A stretch of 6,921 nucleotides of DNA from Thermodesulfobacteriota bacterium (GCA_947259475.1 CAMYLW010000218.1:1-6921); one strand, 5' to 3'; counted from the first letter of the stretch, positions 1 to 6,404 are shown. Notes: generated by a model not told the origin, from the letters alone. Numbers and translations: made by a program.

Positions 1-19
1 CACCTGACACCTGACACCT
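1..19. repeat. Heptamer tandem repeat CACCTGA
   Basis: The window opens with CACCTGA twice in tandem followed by a partial third copy (CACCT). The array may begin before the window. It has the same 7-bp period as two unrelated-sequence arrays near 6345 and 6373. No coding role is visible. Confidence 0.6.
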
Positions 20-96
20 TATTAAATGAGTATGTTGCTTTGTAAGCTAAGACACATGATGTGGACTTGTCAACATTATCAAGAATTGTTGGGTGT

Positions 97-136
97 CCTC
101 TGCCCACCGCACTGGGGAAGGAGTAAGGGGCAGAGG
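97..136. other. GC-rich hairpin
   Basis: CCTCTGCCC (97-105) pairs perfectly with GGGCAGAGG (128-136) across a 22-nt loop. The right arm could instead pair within AGGGGC...GCCCCT (126-144), so two exclusive folds exist. A T-rich stretch follows only further on (around 155-161), which makes a classic terminator unlikely. It may be a repeat fragment or an RNA structure belonging to a gene left of the window. Confidence 0.35.
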
Positions 137-172
137 CGGCCCCTCATTTATCAATGTTTTTGGGTCATTATG

Positions 173-358
173 CTAGCCCGTATATTTCATGAATCACTTG
201 CTGCGACCACGGATATGGCCGTCCTTCCTGGCGTCCTCGGGTGTCGACCCCTGCGACGTACCGTTCAGGTACGCCTCGGAACCAACACCCTGCGGCTGCC
301 AGGTGGCACACCCATCTTCGTGGTCTCGCGACAGCAATTCATGAAATATCCGGGCTAG
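173..358. repeat. 186-bp imperfect palindrome, MITE-like
   Basis: Terminal inverted repeats of 22 bp lie at 173-194 and 337-358 with one mismatch; both ends begin with CTAG and contain ATATTTCATGAAT. The interior also folds on itself: TGCTG, ACCACG and CCTGGC near the left side have complements at matching distances on the right. The centre is a perfect stem CGTACC (257-262) / GGTACG (268-273) around GTTCA, exactly at the middle of the element. Size, terminal repeats and absence of a coding frame fit a miniature inverted-repeat element, perhaps mobilised by an IS with TA or CTAG target preference. No target duplication beyond the symmetric CTAG/TA is evident. A reading frame crossing it (26-358) looks like chance. 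Confidence 0.65.
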
Positions 359-414
359 TGGGATTGAGGCTAACAGTTATCACTGGGGAGATGAATATTC
401 CAAAGGCTTAGAAC

Positions 415-1059
415 TTAAAGCAAAGCGGTTTCGTTTAATTCGGCAGTTTCAGTGCCTTGTTGTCGTCTAACATAGTTACCGTGAACCCAGCCATCCGTGA
501 TCTCATTCGTCGATATTCGTAGCCATACTCCTCTTGTTTCTTTCACTGTAATGACGTCTCCTTTATGTAAGACACCAACAATTTGATGATTTATGCCCGG
601 TTTTTTTCGCAGGCGTAACCGCTGAGACGTCACAACAGCTTTGTTTGATTCTTTCAACTTTGTTGGGGAAGAATCATCAGGAGCAGGCGAGAATTTGCTT
701 CTCGCTTCGTGTCGAGACACATCATTTTCTAATTGGTAACTTCTCATTTTCTTATTTTTTTCAACTAACTCATCCAGTATCAATTTAGTTGCATACTTAT
801 TTATAAACGTTTCTTTCTGCAGAATGGATATTGCACTCGTTATAACCGGAGAACAGAGTACTACTGACCCCAAGACCGCAAAGAAAACGCCAGGAGCCAA
901 GTTAGCAGTTTTAAATCTCCATCCTTTCAGGTCTGAAAATATATCAAATGGTTGGTTTGCGCCTATCGTAAGAAGACGATAGCCGAGATAGATGCACAGC
1001 ATTCCTCCCAGCGAAATAAACAAGACCTCAAACACCTCGAGCGAACTTATAACTTCCAT
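415..1059 (-). CDS. Membrane protein with C-terminal bacterial SH3 domain
   Basis: A 214-residue protein of unknown specific function. Two hydrophobic segments (about residues 10-32 and 54-80) should anchor it in the membrane. A charged, probably helical linker (about 81-140) follows, then a bacterial SH3 (SH3b) domain at about 142-198. The domain shows the usual pattern: a basic LRLRKKPG start, a GVLHKGDVITV strand pair, a VWLRI strand and the closing DGWVHGNYV. SH3b domains commonly bind cell-wall peptides or proteins; which side of the membrane it faces is not clear here. The start is supported by GAGGTGG at 1064-1070, four bases before the ATG. It is divergent from the phosphatase gene, and its base composition looks more AT-rich than that of the genes to the right. 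Family call is good; role is unknown. Confidence 0.8.
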   Translation of the reverse strand: MEVISSLEVFEVLFISLGGMLCIYLGYRLLTIGANQPFDIFSDLKGWRFKTANLAPGVFFAVLGSVVLCSPVITSAISILQKETFINKYATKLILDELVEKNKKMRSYQLENDVSRHEARSKFSPAPDDSSPTKLKESNKAVVTSQRLRLRKKPGINHQIVGVLHKGDVITVKETRGVWLRISTNEITDGWVHGNYVRRQQGTETAELNETALL

Positions 1060-1102
1060 AACACCACCTCAGAAGTATGTGAAAATATGTTGCGGTGCCC
1101 CG

Positions 1103-1132
1103 AAAATATTCGAGACTTCCGGTCAGTCTCAA
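1103..1132 (-). promoter_or_regulatory. Candidate promoter with internal dyad for the SH3 gene
   Basis: On the minus strand TTGAGA (1132-1127) and TATTTT (1108-1103) are 18 bp apart, resembling a sigma-70/sigma-A promoter. Transcription would start about 37 bases before the ATG at 1059. Between the boxes lies the perfect dyad GAGACT-N7-AGTCTC (1112-1130), whose right arm overlaps the -35 box, a place where a repressor could act. An alternative -35, TTGACT at 1172-1167, lacks a good -10. Confidence 0.35.
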
Positions 1133-1374
1133 CCACTACTTGGAAGCTAACCATCTAATATATTGAAGTCAACTTTAGCCGTGAAGAAATAGGGGACGCT
1201 CGTGAAATTTGTGATTCATGGTTAAATGTTTGCTGAAGATGTCACCTCATTTCCACGCCCCTATCGGCTCATCGCTCCCAACCATATGTAATAATCTAGA
1301 AAAATTTACGACTAAGCCACAGATTGCTCTTTAAATTATAGGGCTGAAATGGTGTCGGCTAGAAGGAGGGATGG

Positions 1375-1402
1375 TTGACAAGCATTCACCCGGTATTATG
1401 TT
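1375..1402 (+). promoter_or_regulatory. Candidate promoter for the phosphatase gene
   Basis: A perfect -35 box TTGACA (1375-1380) is followed after 16 bp by TATGTT (1397-1402), which matches the -10 consensus at four of six positions. Transcription would start near 1409, leaving a 5' leader of about 115 bases. Housekeeping-type recognition is inferred from the match alone. Confidence 0.45.
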
Positions 1403-1523
1403 TGAGATAAGCATGGTGGCTCCTGGGTCGAGCTTTGATCGTGGTTCGGGAAAGTCACCCATGTCACGCTTCTTGTTATTAATTTAGCGGTAGAACGAAT
1501 AAATCGCGCAGGAGAAAAGCGCA

Positions 1524-3167
1524 ATGCCATCTATGCTTAAAGGGCTGTCTAGCCTACCCACTGCTCGCCTGTCTCGACGGATAGTGTTTTGGGTCTTTGT
1601 AAGTGTTGTGGTAATCGAAGCCATTATTCTCATTCCTTCATACAATAGACGCGAACAAGAACTCCTATCCCAGCTGAGAGAAGTTTCCTCAGCAAAGATA
1701 TCTGTAATTATGCAGATGACCGGAGCAGCAGCGTCTGCTCTAGAACTTCTGGATCAAATGAGACAACTCAAGCTTGATCCAATCATTCTGGGCGGGGCGC
1801 TGTATGACTCTGACGGAAAACAGGTTGGGATGTTTGGTGAGCAACCTGAGCTTTCCTTTTCTGAGGGCAATAGTGGTGGTGCGATTTATTTTCAAAGCCA
1901 AAATATTTTCCGCTACGATGCAGCTTGGTCAGCGGCTGAGCTGCAGAGAGATTACACTCTGATCCTTCGTCATGATGGATCCCCCGTGATGCTTGAGTTA
2001 CATGCCTTTGTTCTGCGAATTGCTGGTTTGGTCTTGATAATTTCGCTTTTCGTCACGGCGGGGGCGTGGATAGCGTTGCGCCCAATTGTGGTTGCTCCCA
2101 TTATCCGGCTAAGAAATGACTTAACCAGTGCAGGTGAAGCAATCAGCAAAGATCGAGAAACTCCTGAATTCTACTCAGCTTCAATTCAACGCCAGGATGA
2201 GTTGGGAGAAGTCATAGCAGCCTTCAACCATATGTACCAACAAATTTCAGATGCTATTGGCGAACGTAAAAAGGCAGAAGGAGCGCTGCAAACAAGTTTG
2301 AGTCAAGTTAAATCCTATTCGCAAGCACTTAAGGACGAATTAGAGAAAGGCCGGGAGATGCAGACAAACTTTCTGCCCGGCCAACTACTGCACAAGCCCG
2401 GCTGGGAAATCGTTGCTTACTTCAAACCGGCGCACCAAGTGGCAGGTGACTTCTACGACGTCTTCGAGCTCCCCGGTGGCCACGTTGGTTTGGTCATCGC
2501 TGATGTTTGCGACAAAGGAGTGGGTGCGGCACTATTTATGGCTTTATTCCGTAGCTTGATTAGGATATTTTCGGGTCAAACCTCCCTGAATGGATTGGTT
2601 TGCTCATACAGCCAAGCTTCTGCCAACTCACTCAGTCTGGCTTCGGATGGACAGGTGGCAGAATCCTCCCACCTCGACGCTCTCAAAGCTGTTGGGCTCA
2701 CCAATAATTACATCGCCCTAAATCACGGCGAACTGGCTATGTTTGCCACCCTCTTTTTCGGCGTGCTGGATCCATCCACTGGTTTGTTGAGCTATATAAG
2801 CGGCGGACACGAGCCCCTATTGATCGTCCACTCCTCTGGCGGCGTACGGGAGCGTCTCAATCCTACTGGGCCCGCTGTGGGCATAACACCCGACACAGAG
2901 TTCAAGATTGAGCAGACCCGCTTAGAACCGGGTGACATCCTGCTGGGTTACACTGACGGTGTGCTGGAGGCCCTCGCTGCGAGCGGCGAGTTTTTTACTC
3001 GGAAACGATTGCTGTCAATGCTGGAGCAGAGTACTTCGTCTGCCACCCTATTACTAGACCAAATCGTAGCGAGTGTATTGTCTCACATAGGTGAAGCTGA
3101 CCAGCATGATGACATTACCGTGCTAGCCGTGCGCAGAGACCCCAAAACCGACGGCGGTAGAAAGTAG
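1524..3167 (+). CDS. Membrane sensor PP2C/SpoIIE (RsbU-type) serine phosphatase with HAMP
   Basis: A 547-residue protein predicted to remove phosphate from serine or threonine on a partner such as an anti-anti-sigma factor, in response to an external signal. TM1 is at about 20-38, an extracytoplasmic sensor region at 40-160 matches no domain I recognise, and TM2 is at about 162-185. A HAMP linker (about 186-243, with DELGEVIAAFN) leads into a coiled coil (about 245-280). The phosphatase domain (about 281-537) carries the metal-binding signatures GDFYD (D309, D312), DVCDKG (D327, D330), SGGHEPLL (427-433), GYTDG (D478) and HDDIT (D529, D530), so it should be active. The SD AGGAGA lies 8 bases before the ATG. 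No sigma, anti-sigma or STAS gene is adjacent, so the target is unknown. Confidence 0.9.
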   Translation: MPSMLKGLSSLPTARLSRRIVFWVFVSVVVIEAIILIPSYNRREQELLSQLREVSSAKISVIMQMTGAAASALELLDQMRQLKLDPIILGGALYDSDGKQVGMFGEQPELSFSEGNSGGAIYFQSQNIFRYDAAWSAAELQRDYTLILRHDGSPVMLELHAFVLRIAGLVLIISLFVTAGAWIALRPIVVAPIIRLRNDLTSAGEAISKDRETPEFYSASIQRQDELGEVIAAFNHMYQQISDAIGERKKAEGALQTSLSQVKSYSQALKDELEKGREMQTNFLPGQLLHKPGWEIVAYFKPAHQVAGDFYDVFELPGGHVGLVIADVCDKGVGAALFMALFRSLIRIFSGQTSLNGLVCSYSQASANSLSLASDGQVAESSHLDALKAVGLTNNYIALNHGELAMFATLFFGVLDPSTGLLSYISGGHEPLLIVHSSGGVRERLNPTGPAVGITPDTEFKIEQTRLEPGDILLGYTDGVLEALAASGEFFTRKRLLSMLEQSTSSATLLLDQIVASVLSHIGEADQHDDITVLAVRRDPKTDGGRK

Positions 3168-3296
3168 AAAAAGGGTAAAAACGCAGGCATGAGGAAAATC
3201 TTCTATCTTGTGTTTGGAGTCACGGCAGGAACGGAACAGCAATCGCTGGCAATCGTATGGCGGAATTAAAGCAAGAGAAGCGGCCGTGTTGAGCTT
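3168..3296. other. Convergent spacer, no clear terminator
   Basis: This 129-bp gap separates the phosphatase gene from the converging larA-like gene. I find no strong hairpin with a T-run on either strand; the best stem is a weak CAGC-AATC-GCTG. A 26-codon open frame beginning at ATG 3189 has no good SD and no recognisable content. Confidence 0.5.
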
Positions 3297-4594
3297 TTAG
3301 CCTGTCCTTCCAACCAGTAGTGTCAAAAGGGCTCGCTGGACGATTAGAACTTCCAAATCGTCCCGACCAATCTTCGAGACCGCGATGCGAAAGGCTTCGT
3401 CCATGTCTGCAGCCGGAATCATGTGGAGTTGGCGCACCACCTCAGGTGTCTCGGTCCCAACAATGATGACGTGGTTCTTTTCCAAAACTTTGGCCATGAC
3501 AAAAGCCCGTTGGGCCCCGGGCGGGTAGCCTGTGCGACGCAGTTCAGCCAGCAGAGAAAGCATATCATTACCGCTTCGCATGGTTTCCAAAAAACGTCGC
3601 TCACCCTCCCCCTGCCCCGCCCCTTCCGGAGTGGGAGCGGGGACGATAAAAACGGACCCATCTTTTACTACTGAGGTGGGGGCAAAAAACAGTTGACTGG
3701 CAGCCCGACTCGCCTGATAGAGGTTCATATCTTTGGGAAAGCCAACCCCAGCTACCACCACATCATATTCTTGTTGGACGGGGACTTCATACAGCCCTTT
3801 GGCTGCTTTGACTAACTCCTCAAAAGTATCTTCTGGCCTACCGGCGAAGATGGCCACTGGTCGCTTATGGTCATCCTGGACCACGTTAAGGATAAAGTCC
3901 AGGCCCGCGCGCCGGGCCGCTTCGGTAACCGCCTGGTGAAAGATGTTGCCCTCTATTTTGCCCAGCCGCGTCCCCGGGTGATCAACCATCTTGGGACCGT
4001 GGGTGTGGGCGATCATTGGTTCCCCGGCCGCACCTATGGAGACAGTCTTGGGACCTCCTGAATAACCGGCGTACTGGTGGGGCTCAACAATCCCGGTGGT
4101 AATCAGCAGGTCCGCGTGGCAGGCAACGCTATTTACTGAAAGGGGAATTCCACTTTCGGTGATGCCCAGGTCCTCAAGTCCGGCCAGGTTGAACGGTTCA
4201 TGGTCCAGCACCCGGTAGCGGTCAACAATCGACTGCCCGAGCTTGATGACCTTTTCCTGCGGCGTGCTTGGCCGGTGCAGGCCAATACCACAGAGCAGGG
4301 TAATGTCCTCATCGCGCACACCAGCAGCGTGCAACTCGGCCAGGAGAGCGGGAACCAGAAGATGCTCCGGAGTATTCCGGGTAATATAATATCAGTGAAG
4401 ACAATACAGACGGTATCGCCCTGTTTAGTCAGTTCACTCAACGGTGGAGAGTTGATGGGATCAGCCAGTGCTTTGTCAATGGCTTTCTCTACGTCGGCTA
4501 GTGGCTCCAATGGGCGGGAGGCTGCGTGGGTGCCACGCATATTTGCCGGCAGCTCAAAGTCTAGATATCTCTTGCTGAAAGGTACGCGGTACAT
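3297..4594 (-). pseudogene. larA: LarA-family nickel-dependent racemase, frameshifted
   Basis: LarA enzymes racemise lactate or related 2-hydroxy acids in the cytoplasm using a nickel-pincer nucleotide cofactor made by LarB, LarC and LarE, none of which is encoded here. The start ATG at 4594 has CACCTCC (SD GGAGGTG on the minus strand) 8 bases upstream; an earlier ATG at 4627 lies upstream of that SD. The frame is lost at a 5-bp tandem duplication (4383-4392). Deleting one copy joins FTDI to TRNTPEHLL and gives 430 residues, close to the family's usual length. In that restored protein, H105 (GLHRP), H171 (EPHQYAG), K181 (SGGPK) and H197 (AHTHGP) match His108, His174, Lys184 and His200 of Lactiplantibacillus LarA at a constant offset. 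D68 and R71 form the DxTR motif. Gln295 is kept (Q292), but Lys298 is replaced by R295 (QASR). A fragment could restart at TTG 4334 but would lack DxTR. Assembly error remains possible. Confidence 0.88.
4383..4392. repeat. 5-bp tandem duplication causing the larA frameshift
   Basis: The plus strand reads AATAT AATAT. On the coding strand this gives GATATTATATTACCCGG where GATATTACCCGG would encode the expected Asp-Ile-Thr-Arg. Two copies of a 5-bp unit shift the frame; one copy (or four) would restore it. This fits slippage or a sequencing/assembly duplication. Confidence 0.85.
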
Positions 4595-4602
4595 CCTTAT
4601 TT

Positions 4603-4609
4603 CACCTCC
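4603..4609 (-). promoter_or_regulatory. Ribosome binding site fixing the larA start
   Basis: On the minus strand GGAGGTG lies 8 bases before ATG 4594. It decides for this start over the in-frame ATG at 4627, which lies upstream of the site. Confidence 0.75.
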
Positions 4610-4616
4610 CCAATCC

Positions 4617-4644
4617 TTATAACCCACAGAATTTAGATATACAA
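4617..4644 (-). promoter_or_regulatory. Weak candidate promoter for the larA-like gene
   Basis: On the minus strand TTGTAT (4644-4639) is followed after 17 bp by TATAAG (about 4621-4616). The -10 box matches five of six consensus bases and the -35 box only three. The leader would be very short and would start just before the SD. The -35 box overlaps the small palindrome ATACAAATGTAT (4639-4650), a possible operator. Confidence 0.3.
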
Positions 4645-4673
4645 ATGTATAAGAAGAACAGAGTAAGGGACCT

Positions 4674-4689
4674 ACCCTGACATCAGGGT
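4674..4689. promoter_or_regulatory. Perfect dyad, possible operator upstream of larA
   Basis: ACCCTGACATCAGGGT has 7-bp perfect arms separated by two bases. It lies about 80 bp upstream of the larA-like start on the minus strand, just beyond the candidate promoter, a position suited to an activator or repressor site. It could equally be a short hairpin belonging to the repeats that fill this spacer. Confidence 0.35.
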
Positions 4690-4809
4690 GGCTCTGATCC
4701 TTAAGACGATCTGAACGTGGCGCCCCGCAGAGGACGAGGGATAGCGAGGCTCTTCGACAACCTCATAATCCCCTCCCCTGCTAGAGACTGTGTCGCAATT
4801 CCATTTGCC

Positions 4810-4930
4810 CGTCATTCCGGACGAGTCCACCGTTGGTGGACGAGATCCAGAATCCAGAAAATGTTTATAATATCAGCCTCCTCTGGATCCCGGCTCGCGT
4901 CCCGCCTTGCGAGACTTGGCCGGGATGACG
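4810..4930. repeat. Palindromic element A (CGTCATTCCGG...CCGGGATGACG)
   Basis: The outer arms at 4810-4820 and 4920-4930 pair over 11 positions with one G-T-type exception. Inside are a perfect hairpin GTCCACC-GTT-GGTGGAC (4825-4841), a second pairing GATCCAG (4844-4850) / CTGGATC (4883-4889), and a hairpin CTCGC...GCGAG near 4893-4913. The result is a multi-branched structure typical of short dispersed palindromic repeats. No coding content. Confidence 0.7.
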
Positions 4931-5031
4931 AATTGTGATACAGCCTATGAAGATAAATCTATCTTTGCCTGTTGCCCTATACGCAGAGAGCCACAAGATT
5001 TTCTTGGTCAATGGACTAACCTGCTTTATTA

Positions 5032-5210
5032 TTAACTAGTGCTCATCCGAAAACCGTGTATATGGGTGTCATTCTGAGGAGTCCCGCCGAGGCGGGACGA
5101 CGAAGAATCTCATAGTTACTGGATCCGCAGAGATTCTTCGCGAAGTTTACCCTGAGTGAATAGAAGGGCTCAGAATGACATGGAGGAGTTTCCGGATGGA
5201 TACTAACTAA
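5032..5210. repeat. Composite palindromic element B nested in an outer palindrome
   Basis: Inner arms TGTCATTCTGAG (5067-5078) and CTCAGAATGACA (5169-5180) are perfectly complementary. Within them are the hairpin GTCCCGCC/GGCGGGAC (5081-5098) and a perfect 11-bp stem CGAAGAATCTC (5101-5111) / GAGATTCTTCG (5130-5140). Outside, 5032-5054 and 5188-5210 form an imperfect inverted repeat, best at CATCCGAAAAC (5044-5054) against GTTTCCGGATG (5188-5198). The left outer arm GCTCATCCGAAAACC (5041-5055) recurs inverted at 6421-6435. The element ends about 30 bp before the transporter start. Confidence 0.7.
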
Positions 5211-5241
5211 ACAATACTATGGAAGACAGGAAAGACTTAGT

Positions 5242-6285
5242 ATGCCGAAATTTCCACTAGCCATGGCTTTTCTAGCTGCGCTTTTGTTTGGGGCGGCAAC
5301 ACCAGCAAGTAAAAAATTGTTGCAGACACTGCCCACTTTTCAGCTGGCCGGGCTGCTCTACTTGGGCGCAGCACTCGGGGTTATCCCGCTGATAGTCAAG
5401 GAGAGGAAGTTTTCTTGGCCGTGGAAGTTGGATCGCAAGACGGCTCTTCGCCTCCTGGGGGCCATTAGTTTGGGTGGTGTAGTCGGACCGGTTTTTTTAC
5501 TCTTCGGCCTCAAACTCGCGTCATCTGCTTCGGTTTCCCTTTGGCTCAATCTGGAACTCATTGCCACCGTTCTTTTCGGATATCTTGTTTTTCGCGATAA
5601 GCTGAGCACCCACGCCTGGGTGGCCACCGTGGGAACACTGGCAGCAGCAACGATCTTGTCCATATCCGAGGGCTACGCCGGCGTGCAAGCAGGTCTCCTG
5701 GTAACCTTGGCCTGTTTGTGCTGGGGCTTGGATAATCACTTTACCGCTTTGATCACTGGCATCACCCCTGCACAGACCACCTTTTGGAAGGGGTTGGTTG
5801 CAGGTATTATCAACCTGGTTATCGGCTTGCAATTAGATGTGTACACTGCCACAGTCTCTTTAACTGCTGCGGCTCTTTTCGTTGGTGTTTTCTCCTATGG
5901 CATAAGCCTCTTACTCTACATCACTTCAGCCCAAAGACTTGGTGCCACTCGAAGTCAGATCATCTTCTCCAGTGCACCCTTCTTTGGGGTCATCTTGGCC
6001 GCAACTTTTCTCAGAGAATCTATTTCGTTGGCTCAAATTATCGCCACTTTGGTTATTGTAATCTCCTTGGTGTTTCTCTTTTTTGAACAACACTTACACG
6101 CGCATCGACATGAAGCTACTGTGCATGAGCACTGGCATAGGCATGACGATGGCCATCATGATCACTTGTTCCCGGGAGCGCCGCACGCCACCTACCACAG
6201 CCACCGGCACGAACACAAAGCAATGACCCATACTCATCCACACTGGCCTGACCCTTATCACAGACACGAACACGATGAAGAATAA
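5242..6285 (+). CDS. EamA/DMT-family transporter with histidine-rich C-terminal tail
   Basis: A 347-residue inner-membrane protein with about ten hydrophobic helices in two similar halves (about residues 4-142 and 146-282), the layout of drug/metabolite (EamA) transporters. Landmarks are the N-terminal AALLFGAATPASKKLL and the second-half ATRSQIIFSSAPFFGVILA. After helix 10 comes a tail (284-347) with 22 histidines in 64 residues, arranged as HxHxHxH clusters and ending THTHPHWPDPYHRHEH. I recall similar tails on other DMT proteins. They suggest binding of Ni, Co, Zn or Cu, but the transported substrate cannot be read from the sequence. AGGAAAG (5228-5234) lies 7 bases before the ATG. It is divergent from the LarA (nickel enzyme) remnant and lies 170 bp before the deacetylase gene on the same strand. 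Confidence 0.87.
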   Translation: MPKFPLAMAFLAALLFGAATPASKKLLQTLPTFQLAGLLYLGAALGVIPLIVKERKFSWPWKLDRKTALRLLGAISLGGVVGPVFLLFGLKLASSASVSLWLNLELIATVLFGYLVFRDKLSTHAWVATVGTLAAATILSISEGYAGVQAGLLVTLACLCWGLDNHFTALITGITPAQTTFWKGLVAGIINLVIGLQLDVYTATVSLTAAALFVGVFSYGISLLLYITSAQRLGATRSQIIFSSAPFFGVILAATFLRESISLAQIIATLVIVISLVFLFFEQHLHAHRHEATVHEHWHRHDDGHHDHLFPGAPHATYHSHRHEHKAMTHTHPHWPDPYHRHEHDEE

Positions 6286-6301
6286 AGAAGGCATAGAGCA
6301 T

Positions 6302-6318
6302 CCTTCGACAGGCTCAGG
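6302..6318. repeat. CCTTCGACAGGCTCAGG repeat fragment
   Basis: This 17-bp imperfect palindrome matches 12 of 17 positions with the reverse complement of 5151-5167 inside element B. It is therefore probably a fragment of the same repeat family. It lies 17 bp after the transporter stop codon. Confidence 0.45.
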
Positions 6319-6344
6319 ACAAGTAGGGCATAGGGTATAAACAT

Positions 6345-6360
6345 TTCGAAATTCGAAATT
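6345..6360. repeat. Heptamer tandem repeat TTCGAAA
   Basis: TTCGAAA occurs twice in tandem plus two bases of a third copy. It sits in an AT-rich stretch between the transporter and deacetylase genes, 12 bases before another 7-bp array. Confidence 0.5.
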
Positions 6361-6372
6361 ATTAATTATTAC

Positions 6373-6404
6373 AGCTGAGAGCTGAAAGCTGATCGCTGAT
6401 GGCT
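6373..6404. repeat. Heptamer tandem repeat AGCTGAN
   Basis: Four consecutive 7-bp units AGCTGAG, AGCTGAA, AGCTGAT and CGCTGAT, followed by GGCT. The last bases run into the left arm of the hairpin at 6401-6436. Confidence 0.65.

Larger units (their letters stand above)
1070..1523. other. Gene-poor spacer between divergent genes
   Basis: No convincing gene is present on either strand in about 450 bp. It contains the candidate promoters for both flanking genes. It also contains an inverted pair ATAGGGG (1189-1195) / CCCCTAT (1258-1264), with looser similarity continuing inward. A 37-codon open frame from ATG 1371 has an SD-like AGGAGGG directly abutting the start codon and resembles no family I know. 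Confidence 0.5.
4595..5241. other. Repeat-rich spacer between larA and the transporter
   Basis: These 647 bp contain no credible gene. From left to right they hold the larA control region, the dyad at 4674, an imperfect stem at 4736-4775 (loop around CTCTTCGACAA), and two palindromic elements annotated separately (4810-4930 and 5032-5210). The open frame 4717-4938 runs through these repeats and has no protein-like features. Confidence 0.6.

Noticed and set aside
26..358. 110-codon open frame on the plus strand
   Set aside because: It runs through the GC-rich hairpin and the whole 186-bp palindrome, ends exactly at the palindrome's edge, lacks an SD and has no protein-like pattern.
173..358. 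Integron attC site
   Set aside because: The imperfect palindrome lacks the RYYYAAC/GTTRRRY core sites at its ends and there is no integrase or cassette array nearby.
1371..1484. 37-codon open frame starting ATGGTTGAC after AGGAGGG
   Set aside because: The SD-like sequence abuts the ATG too closely, the frame overlaps the candidate promoter of the phosphatase gene and the product resembles nothing. An overlapping frame reading KVTHVTLLV faintly recalls a glyoxalase start but is too short to support.
3189..3269. 26-codon open frame in the convergent spacer
   Set aside because: No SD, no hydrophobic or motif pattern, and too short to separate from chance.
4200..4622. 140-codon plus-strand frame opposite larA
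   Set aside because: It is antisense to the well-recognised LarA N-terminal region, and its length comes from that gene's codon bias.
4717..4938. 73-codon open frame on the plus strand
   Set aside because: It is read through palindromic repeat element A; its content follows the repeat, not a protein.
4810..5210. Possible CRISPR array in the spacer
   Set aside because: The repeats are inverted and of unequal spacing, with only two related units and no regular direct repeat-spacer pattern.
6094..6301. Minus-strand frames opposite the histidine-rich tail
   Set aside because: They are shadows of the CAC/CAT-rich codons of the transporter tail, which remove stops on the opposite strand.
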